DNA of 10,493 nt, taken from JBMORL01 sp049322335 (lineage in GTDB: Bacteria > Bacteroidota > Bacteroidia > Flavobacteriales_D > UBA2798). Positions within the stretch are counted from its first letter, which is position 1, and each line of letters opens with the position of its first letter. The stretch lies in the NCBI GenBank assembly GCA_049322335.1, contig JBMORL010000085.1:1-10493 (forward strand), read 5' to 3'. The translations under genes and the position numbers were made by a program. The notes under the pieces are model-generated. The model worked only from the letters and a program-made list of their open reading frames with translations, was not told where the DNA came from and searched no databases. This document shows, piece after piece, positions 6,010-10,493 of the stretch.

Positions 6010-7233
6010 TTATAAGCTTTCCAGGAATTTCAGAAGTTTTTGTTTTTCACCTGACGATAACGCTTCATAAAGGGATTTACTGTTTTGGGCTTCCCCGCCA
6101 TGCATTAAAATGGCCTCTTCAATACTTGTTGCCCTTCCATCATGCATAAGGTAATAAGAACCTCCCTGTGATGAAGGAGAGAGCCCTAATCCCCAAAGCG
6201 GTGGTGTTTTCCATTCACCCGTTTTAGCCATTCCTTCCGTATAGCCATCATCCAGCCCGGTTCCCATGTCATGTAATAATAAATCGGTATACGGATAAAA
6301 TGTTTTGAATGAAAGAGCAGAAATATCACTTGCCCCGGTTGTCCATTCGGGAATATGGCATTTACTGCATTCAATAGCAGAAAAAATTTCTTTTCCGGCT
6401 ATCACATCAGCATCAGTTTGATTCCGCTGGATCGGAGCTTTGAGCGTACGCAGATAAAAAACAACATTTAAAACAGTGGCAGAAGAAACTTCGGGATCAG
6501 GAACATTGTCGGGATAAGGGCTGGCTACTCCGTTTATGCCCGGCTCGTTAGGAGAATAAACAGAAGTAATCCCCATATCCTGGTTATAGGCATTTACGGT
6601 TTGATGTAATAAATCGATGGCAGCCGCTTTTTTTCCGAATCTTCCGATATATTTTCCATTCAGGGATTGATGAAAACTTTGCGGAATGAAATAAGAAGGC
6701 GGAGAAATATAATTGGGAACTCCGGATATCCCATCTCCGTTAGAATCATTGGCATCGGCATTCGATACTATCTGCGCATCGGTTAATGCAGCTAAAAACC
6801 CCAGCCCTGTATTGGCAGGTGGTGTAAATTTTGCATGTGCTGCTCCGTTTGGAACCACTTCCGGGCTATAACCGGGAATAGCCCTGTTTTGTAGTTGAGG
6901 GCCACCCATTGACAAAAACTGATTTCCGGTGGTGTCCGATTGCCCGAATCTTGTCAGGGTAGTGGAGGGATGCCCTTTTCCATCTCCGGCATGACAGCTT
7001 CCGCATGAAGTAGCTACAAAATAAGGGCCTAACCCGTTTTCTTTTGTAAATACATCATCATTAAAAGCAATATCACCGGCCAGAAATTTTGCATTTTCTT
7101 CTGTTGTCAGTCCCTCCAGCGGACCATCCAGTAATTCATCATCAGGCGGAAGTGAAGGCATTAGTTTCTGGCAGGCAGCAATTAAAAAAATAATGGAAAA
7201 CACCGCAACCGGCAGCCGGTATGTTTTAATCAT
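6010..7233 (-). CDS. di-haem cytochrome c lipoprotein, DUF1111/DHOR family
   Basis: This 407-residue exported protein begins with a lipoprotein signal ending in LIAAC (C21 as the lipidated residue). It has two haem c attachment motifs, CGSCH (77-81) and CSKCH (289-293). Family-diagnostic stretches of the di-haem oxidoreductase (DUF1111, 'thiol oxidoreductase') group are all present: RFGKKAAAIDLLHQTVNAYN at 198-217, LLHDMGTGLDDG (319-330), TPPLWGLG (343-350) and MHDGRATSIEEAILMHGG (363-380). A Ca-binding-like loop DSNGDGISG is at 163-171. The family is related to MauG/bacterial cytochrome c peroxidases, but its reaction is generally not established. It is the first gene of the operon, divergent from a DtxR-type repressor with an operator-like palindrome between them. 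It is one base from the Rieske gene. It is inferred to be an envelope redox enzyme. Confidence 0.93.
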   Translation of the reverse strand: MIKTYRLPVAVFSIIFLIAACQKLMPSLPPDDELLDGPLEGLTTEENAKFLAGDIAFNDDVFTKENGLGPYFVATSCGSCHAGDGKGHPSTTLTRFGQSDTTGNQFLSMGGPQLQNRAIPGYSPEVVPNGAAHAKFTPPANTGLGFLAALTDAQIVSNADANDSNGDGISGVPNYISPPSYFIPQSFHQSLNGKYIGRFGKKAAAIDLLHQTVNAYNQDMGITSVYSPNEPGINGVASPYPDNVPDPEVSSATVLNVVFYLRTLKAPIQRNQTDADVIAGKEIFSAIECSKCHIPEWTTGASDISALSFKTFYPYTDLLLHDMGTGLDDGYTEGMAKTGEWKTPPLWGLGLSPSSQGGSYYLMHDGRATSIEEAILMHGGEAQNSKSLYEALSSGEKQKLLKFLESL

Positions 7234-7246
7234 AAAAGTTTGGTTT

Positions 7247-7254
7247 CAAATAAT
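7247..7254 (-). promoter_or_regulatory. possible -7 element of the cytochrome operon promoter
   Basis: On the minus strand these bases read ATTATTTG, a near match to the Bacteroidota -7 consensus TAnnTTTG (TTTG part exact, first two bases reversed). It lies about 14 bases before the cytochrome start codon. If it is used, the -33 region falls inside the palindromic operator at 7262-7290, as expected for a repressor-blocked promoter. The match is weak. Confidence 0.25.
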
Positions 7255-7261
7255 GGTACAA

Positions 7262-7290
7262 ATCTAAATAAAAATTTAGATAAGTCTAAA
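7262..7290. promoter_or_regulatory. putative DtxR/MntR-family operator: two overlapping perfect palindromes
   Basis: Three half-sites occur in a row. ATCTAAAT (7262-7269), spacer AAAA and ATTTAGAT (7274-7281) form one perfect inverted repeat. TTTAGA (7275-7280), spacer TAAG and TCTAAA (7285-7290) form a second, sharing the middle half-site. TTTAGATAAGTCTAAA is close in form to known DtxR/IdeR-type boxes (TTAGG...CCTAA-like arms). The element lies between the divergent cytochrome operon and the DtxR-type regulator gene. It is about 45 bases before the regulator start and about 30 before the cytochrome start, so one site could control both promoters. Binding by the adjacent regulator is inferred. 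Confidence 0.6.
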
Positions 7291-7318
7291 AAATATGTAA
7301 AAATTTCCCGAAAATTTC

Positions 7319-7326
7319 TATATTTG
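7319..7326 (+). promoter_or_regulatory. Bacteroidota -7 promoter element of the regulator-ZIP operon
   Basis: TATATTTG matches the Bacteroidota -7 consensus TAnnTTTG exactly. It ends 8 bases before the ATG at 7335, implying a 5' leader of only a few bases and no room for a Shine-Dalgarno site. No clear TTTG is seen at -33. The operator palindrome ends about 28 bases upstream of this element. Confidence 0.55.
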
Positions 7327-7334
7327 CCACGGAT

Positions 7335-8006
7335 ATGCCGCTAAAACTCACATTTACAGAGGAAAACTACCTGAAAACCATTTATTCCCTGGGTGTGTCG
7401 GGTAATAAAGGCGTGACCACCAACGCTATTGCAGGAAGATTACAGACAAAGGCGGCTTCAGTTACCGATATGATCAAAAAATTATCGGATAAGAAATTAT
7501 TGAATTACGAGAAGTATTATGGAGTAACCCTGACAAAAGAAGGAAAACGGATTGCTATTGAAACGATCAGGAAACACCGCCTGTGGGAAGTTTTTTTAGT
7601 GGAGAAACTGAATTTTGGCTGGGATGAAGTGCATGAAGTGGCCGAACAGCTGGAGCATATTCAATCGGTAAAACTGATTGACAAACTGGATGAATTTCTC
7701 GATCATCCCGAAACCGATCCGCATGGCGACCCGATTCCCGATAAAAACGGAAAAATGTCGGCTGCGGCAGAAACAACCGAGTTGTCTGCCTGTGGGATAA
7801 ATGACAGAGTAGTTATTCATGGTGTGGCCGACACATCATCCGGATTTCTTGTTTATTTGAATCAGCAGGGATTAATACTGGGCGTACAAATGAAAGTGAT
7901 TTCTGTTTATGATTTCGACAAATCGATGGTGGTGGAATTAAAAAATAAAATGCGGATTACTGTTTCCAATATGGTGACAAGAAATATTATGGTAAAAAAA
8001 TTATGA
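7335..8006 (+). CDS. DtxR/MntR-family metal-dependent transcriptional repressor
   Basis: This 223-residue cytosolic regulator has three parts. An N-terminal winged helix (FTEENYLKTIYSL at 7-19, recognition region TKAASVTDMIKKL at 38-50, wing YEKYYGVTLTKEGKR at 58-72) is followed by a dimerisation/metal domain (RKHRLWEVFL at 79-88, VHEVAEQLEHI at 99-109, HPETDPHGDPIP at 124-135). A C-terminal FeoA/SH3-like domain spans about 150-223. Likely metal ligands are H81, E85, H100, E104, E107 and H108. By alignment from memory, E104 replaces the Cys of DtxR and matches the Glu of MntR, which hints at Mn2+ (or mixed Mn/Fe) sensing. N11 replaces the usual Met/Asp. It overlaps the ZIP transporter by four bases (ATGA) and is divergent from the cytochrome operon, with an operator-like palindrome between. 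It probably represses when metal-loaded and may regulate itself. Confidence 0.94.
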   Translation: MPLKLTFTEENYLKTIYSLGVSGNKGVTTNAIAGRLQTKAASVTDMIKKLSDKKLLNYEKYYGVTLTKEGKRIAIETIRKHRLWEVFLVEKLNFGWDEVHEVAEQLEHIQSVKLIDKLDEFLDHPETDPHGDPIPDKNGKMSAAAETTELSACGINDRVVIHGVADTSSGFLVYLNQQGLILGVQMKVISVYDFDKSMVVELKNKMRITVSNMVTRNIMVKKL

Positions 8007-8827
8007 AAGAGCAGTTGATTGATTTTTTCAGGGATATTGGCCCGGTTTATTCGGCATTGCTGGCTACTACTTTCACCTGGCTGGTAACTGCTGCGGGTGC
8101 TGCACTGGTTTTCTTTTTTAAAGGGATGCATCGCGGAGTGTTCGACACAATGCTGGGATTTACAGGTGGCGTTATGGTGGCGGCAAGTTTCTGGTCGCTG
8201 CTGGCACCAAGTATTGAGTATTCAGAAGAATTATATCCTTCTTTTCCCTGGATGCCTGCAGCAGTGGGATTCACGTTAGGAGCCCTGTTCATCTTCTTTC
8301 TCGACCGGTTTACGCCTCACCTCCATATTAACTTCAGTGACAATGAAAGTGAAGGAATGAAAACGCAATGGCATAGCACTACTTTGCTGATACTTGCCAT
8401 TACATTGCACAATATTCCCGAAGGACTGGCTGTAGGTGTATTGTTTGGAGCTGCTGCCAATGGCGATCCTGAACTGATTGCAGCCGCACTTACGCTTGCG
8501 GTAGGTATCGGAATTCAGAATTTCCCTGAAGGAATAGCAGTGTCTATGCCGTTACGAAGACACGGTGTTTCACGGTTTCGTAGTTTCTGGTACGGACAGC
8601 TTTCCGCCATTGTTGAACCGGTGGCCGGTGTATTGGGTGCAGTGGCTGTCATTTACATGGAGCCCGTACTTCCTTTTGCACTGGCATTCGCAGCAGGCGC
8701 GATGATCTATGTGGTAGTGGAAGAAGTAATTCCCGAAACTCAACGCGATAAGTATACCGATGTGGCCGTACTCGGCTTTATTGGAGGGTTTGTTGTGATG
8801 ATGGTCCTGGATGTGGCGTTGGGTTAG
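8003..8827 (+). CDS. ZIP-family divalent metal transporter (GufA-like)
   Basis: This 274-residue inner-membrane protein has about eight hydrophobic segments. The two metal-binding helices of the ZIP family are clear: LHNIPEGLAVGV (135-146) and QNFPEGIAVSMPL (172-184), with H136, N137, E140, N173 and E176 as expected ligands. Further acidic positions lie in IVEPVAG (E205) and VVVEEVIPE (E240, E241). A variable loop at 104-124 carries H106, H108 and H124. The paired HNIPEG/NFPEG helices point to the prokaryotic GufA-type branch, which moves Zn2+, Fe2+ or Mn2+ into the cytosol. Specificity cannot be read from sequence, but the MntR-like partner favours Mn2+ or Fe2+. The start codon overlaps the regulator stop (ATGA), so the two are one transcript. 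An inverted repeat array follows immediately after the stop. Confidence 0.95.
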   Translation: MKEQLIDFFRDIGPVYSALLATTFTWLVTAAGAALVFFFKGMHRGVFDTMLGFTGGVMVAASFWSLLAPSIEYSEELYPSFPWMPAAVGFTLGALFIFFLDRFTPHLHINFSDNESEGMKTQWHSTTLLILAITLHNIPEGLAVGVLFGAAANGDPELIAAALTLAVGIGIQNFPEGIAVSMPLRRHGVSRFRSFWYGQLSAIVEPVAGVLGAVAVIYMEPVLPFALAFAAGAMIYVVVEEVIPETQRDKYTDVAVLGFIGGFVVMMVLDVALG

Positions 8828-8883
8828 TATTGAGATGTGAGTACTGAGATATGGGTATTGAGATTTGAGTATTGGGCTCAGAG
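8828..8883 (+). repeat. left arm of inverted heptamer-based repeat array (four 14-bp units)
   Basis: Starting at the first base after the ZIP stop codon there are four 14-base units: TATTGAGATGTGAG, TACTGAGATATGGG, TATTGAGATTTGAG and a more diverged TATTGGGCTCAGAG. Each splits into two 7-mers. The first unit is the exact reverse complement of the 14-base core repeated in the right arm, so the arms could pair in RNA or as a cruciform. It may act as a transcript end or a stabiliser for the ZIP message. Confidence 0.8.
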
Positions 8884-8941
8884 GTAATATTTAATCGGTT
8901 ATATTTATGTTGATTGTCTTTTGACCGGGTAGATAATCACC

Positions 8942-9037
8942 CATCTCAATACTCTATACTCACATCTCAACACTCTATACTCACATCTCAATACTCTATA
9001 CTCATATCTCAATACTCTATACTCACATCTCAATACT
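8942..9037 (-). repeat. right arm of inverted repeat array (four 21-bp units plus a part)
   Basis: Four 21-base units (8942-8962, 8963-8983, 8984-9004, 9005-9025) and a 12-base remainder are almost identical; single-base changes occur at 8971 (T to C) and 9005 (C to T). Each unit is made of the 7-mers CTCAATA, CTCTATA and CTCACAT or close variants. The 21-base period equals two turns of B-DNA. It is the inverse complement of the left arm with an extra CTCTATA per unit. The array ends 18 bases before the smpB start and probably overlaps its leader. The open reading through it is an artefact of the repeat period being divisible by three. Confidence 0.85.
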
Positions 9038-9055
9038 ATTTCCTAACTTCACCAC

Positions 9056-9517
9056 GTGAAACAGCGCATCGACATAAAAAACAAAAAAGCTTCTTTCGAA
9101 TATCATATAGATGATACATTCACTGCCGGTATTAAACTTACCGGAACAGAAATAAAATCTATCCGTGATGCAAAAGCCAGTATCAATGAAGCGTATTGTT
9201 ATTTGCATAATGGCGACTTGTGGGTGAAAAACATGCATGTGGCCATCTATGAACCCGGAAGTTATAATAACCACGAACCCAAACGCGAACGAAAATTATT
9301 GCTCAATAAAAGTGAATTGCAAAAAATTGAACGTTATCTCAAAGTAAAAGGTACTACTATAATTCCTCTTCATTTATTTATCAGCGAAAGCGGGTATGCC
9401 AAATTAAAAATAGGAGTGGCAAAAGGAAAAAAATTATTTGATAAGCGCGAGGATATAAAAAAGAAAGACGCGGCAAGGGAAATAGATAGAGTGAAGAAGA
9501 TGAAGGGCAGGAAGTAA
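9056..9517 (+). CDS. smpB: SsrA (tmRNA)-binding protein SmpB
   Basis: This 153-residue protein binds tmRNA and delivers it to stalled ribosomes in trans-translation. Family blocks are clear: LTGTEIKSIRDAKASINEAY at 28-47, YNNHEPKRERKLLL (70-83), KGTTIIPLHLFISESGYAKL at 98-117, and a basic tail with KGKKLFDKRE (124-132) followed by a Lys/Arg-rich helix. Length is normal. The start is GTG at 9056; an in-frame TAA at 9044 rules out anything further upstream, and the protein begins at the expected point of the family. The repeat array ends 18 bases before it, so the promoter is probably within or before the array. No ssrA gene was seen in the window. Confidence 0.97.
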   Translation: MKQRIDIKNKKASFEYHIDDTFTAGIKLTGTEIKSIRDAKASINEAYCYLHNGDLWVKNMHVAIYEPGSYNNHEPKRERKLLLNKSELQKIERYLKVKGTTIIPLHLFISESGYAKLKIGVAKGKKLFDKREDIKKKDAAREIDRVKKMKGRK

Positions 9518-9533
9518 GAGGATGATGAGTATT

Positions 9534-9590
9534 CCACCTGCGTAAACCTGCCTTCGCGAAGCGCTTTGGCGAAGCAAGGGCCTCCGGTGG
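9534..9590. repeat. GC-rich REP-like palindromic element
   Basis: This 57-base segment is about 65% G+C in clearly AT-rich surroundings. The ends CCACC (9534-9538) and GGTGG (9586-9590) are complementary. Inside, CTTCGC (9552-9557) pairs with GCGAAG (9569-9574), and CTTCGCGAAG (9552-9561) is itself a perfect palindrome. ACCTGC occurs twice, ten bases apart (9536 and 9546). No T-run follows, so it is not a standard Rho-independent terminator. It resembles dispersed intergenic REP-type elements in form; copies elsewhere in the genome would confirm this. Confidence 0.6.
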
Positions 9591-9646
9591 GTGACGAGTG
9601 ATTTTGAAGTTTACTGTTTGATTATTTTTTCAGGCTCAATTAATTT

Positions 9647-10234
9647 ATGCTAAGTATAAAATCGTTAATTATATCAACAGGAATTTTAGTAATCCTCATT
9701 TTTTCCTGTAAACCGGGTGAAATAACCGGAGCTGGTGCTTTGTCGCATTCTGAATTTGAACAATGTATTTCTGAAGCGGAGAATATGGATCAGTTGATAC
9801 AAAAAACCTGTTCTGAAATAATTTTACCTGAATGGAAATACGATACAATAAGACTGGGTTCTGCCTATTGGTGTGGTTCTATTCCTGAATGTGAGCAAAA
9901 ACGAAGAGTTTCTATTCAGTTTTCTGACAGCAGTATTCAAAATTATTTTTCAGAGTTGGCTGAAGGTGTGACTTTAATCACAGACGAGATATTTTTTAGC
10001 ATGTTGAAAGAAAGTGAAGAAAAAGGAAAAAAGGATACAACATTTTTGCAGCGTCATTTTACATTATCAGCCGACCTGGAATTGATAAATTCGAAAATGG
10101 CGTGTGCCTATTACAGTTTATATAAATTCGGGGAAAACGATACTTTACTGGAAAACGCATTACTTTTCATATTAAAAGACGGTGAATGGCACCCCGCAGG
10201 CAAAAGCTGGAAGGGAAAAGAAATGGAGTACTGA
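9647..10234 (+). CDS. predicted lipoprotein of unknown function
   Basis: This 195-residue protein starts with a lipoprotein signal (hydrophobic STGILVILIF, then SC with lipidation at C21, followed by KPGE). The mature part is acidic and has several more cysteines: C40, C55, C76, C82 and C152. C76 and C82 lie in YWCGSIPECEQ, which suggests disulphides in the envelope. The C-terminal half (about 130-190) reads like alternating strands and ends FILKDGEWHPAGKSW, reminiscent of small beta-rich domains in which a computed value closes with a Trp strand. I do not recognise the family. It is separated from smpB by 129 bases holding the REP-like element and is probably transcribed separately. Confidence 0.78.
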   Translation: MLSIKSLIISTGILVILIFSCKPGEITGAGALSHSEFEQCISEAENMDQLIQKTCSEIILPEWKYDTIRLGSAYWCGSIPECEQKRRVSIQFSDSSIQNYFSELAEGVTLITDEIFFSMLKESEEKGKKDTTFLQRHFTLSADLELINSKMACAYYSLYKFGENDTLLENALLFILKDGEWHPAGKSWKGKEMEY

Positions 10235-10381
10235 TTTAATTTTTTTCAGGGATCTTTTCACCATTCTTGTGTAATATAACAATTCAGGTTCTCAGTAATT
10301 TAGGAATTAAATGGGTTTAGCACTATAGCTTTACATTTTGCTATTTATTGTTAAAAGAGTCTAAAGTTTAAAAGAAAGCAT

Positions 10382-10389
10382 TACTTTCG
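10382..10389 (+). promoter_or_regulatory. possible -7 promoter element of the last gene
   Basis: TACTTTCG differs from the Bacteroidota consensus TAnnTTTG by one base and lies 21 bases before the ATG at 10411. The upstream 176-base spacer is AT-rich and contains no gene. No clear -33 TTTG is seen at the expected spacing. Confidence 0.3.
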
Positions 10390-10410
10390 GAAATTATAAA
10401 AATACGCACA

Positions 10411-10493
10411 ATGAAAAATTATCATGCCCTTTTGCTTTTTGGTTTTATTTCTTTGCAATTATCCGCACAGGTAACGGAAAAGAATTATAAAAT
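10411..10493 (+). CDS. N-terminus of a secreted protein, cut by the window end
   Basis: Twenty-seven codons are visible. They form a typical signal peptide: MKNYH, then the hydrophobic ALLLFGFISLQL, then SAQ with cleavage at or just before Gln, then VTEKNYK. The frame remains open at the last base. The start is supported by the Lys-containing n-region directly after ATG and by a possible -7 element upstream. Nothing can be said about function. Confidence 0.65.
   Translation, partial: MKNYHALLLFGFISLQLSAQVTEKNYK

Noticed and set aside
6010..7233. Calling the di-haem protein a classical cytochrome c peroxidase or MauG.
   Set aside because: The RFGKKA, LHDMGTGL, TPPLWGLG and MHDGRATSIEEAI stretches are those of the DUF1111/DHOR family, and haem spacing (about 210 residues) fits it.
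8942..9037. CRISPR array.
   Set aside because: The 21-base units are contiguous with no unique spacers, and no cas gene is present.
8914..9114. Open frame encoding a protein of repeated SQYSILT-like heptads, overlapping the start of smpB.
   Set aside because: It is only the translation of the 21-base DNA repeat, whose period is a multiple of three. It runs out of frame into smpB and has no signal or domain.
9534..9590. Rho-independent terminator for smpB.
   Set aside because: The stem is not followed by a T-run, and the element looks like a REP-type palindrome instead.

Overview
The window reads as the chromosome of a member of the Bacteroidota (Cytophaga/Flavobacterium/Chitinophaga-like). 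The DNA is AT-rich. Many exported proteins have signal peptides ending in the Bacteroidota style just before Gln (FCQ, FSQ, FAQ, SAQ). Shine-Dalgarno sites are poor, and one promoter carries a perfect TAnnTTTG -7 element placed only a few bases before the start codon. No tRNA, rRNA, IS element or CRISPR array was seen. No gene-free stretch exceeds 300 bases; the longest, 228 bases before smpB, is largely a repeat array.

Layout. 1-2289 (+): the end of a small secreted protein, then two tandem, full-length paralogous OmpA-domain proteins. 2286-7233 (-): six genes on one strand. Reading downstream, they are a lipoprotein di-haem cytochrome c of the DUF1111/DHOR family, a Rieske 2Fe-2S protein, a phosphate-selective-porin-like outer membrane protein, a secreted WCEPC thioredoxin-like protein, a small predicted beta-rich outer membrane protein and a short-chain dehydrogenase. 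The first four are tightly packed (1-nt gap, 4-nt overlap, 27-nt gap) and look like one operon. 7335-8827 (+), divergent from that operon: a DtxR/MntR-type metal-dependent repressor overlapping by 4 nt with a ZIP metal transporter. 8828-9055: an inverted array of 7-bp-based repeats. 9056-9517: smpB. 9534-9590: a GC-rich REP-like palindrome. 9647-10234: an unknown lipoprotein. 10411-end: the signal peptide of another secreted protein.

The most interesting part is the divergent locus around 7234-7334. The short intergenic space holds three TCTAAA/TTTAGA half-sites forming two overlapping perfect palindromes. These resemble DtxR-family operators and sit between the regulator-transporter pair and the cytochrome-Rieske-porin-thioredoxin operon. 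The simplest inference is a metal-responsive switch controlling both inner-membrane metal uptake (ZIP) and a cell-envelope redox module with its own outer membrane channel. The function of that module (metal oxidation state, peroxide handling, or electron transfer across the periplasm) cannot be decided from sequence. A second possible regulatory unit is the palindrome TTAAC-N4-GTTAA followed by TTAAT, found upstream of both the small barrel gene and the dehydrogenase.
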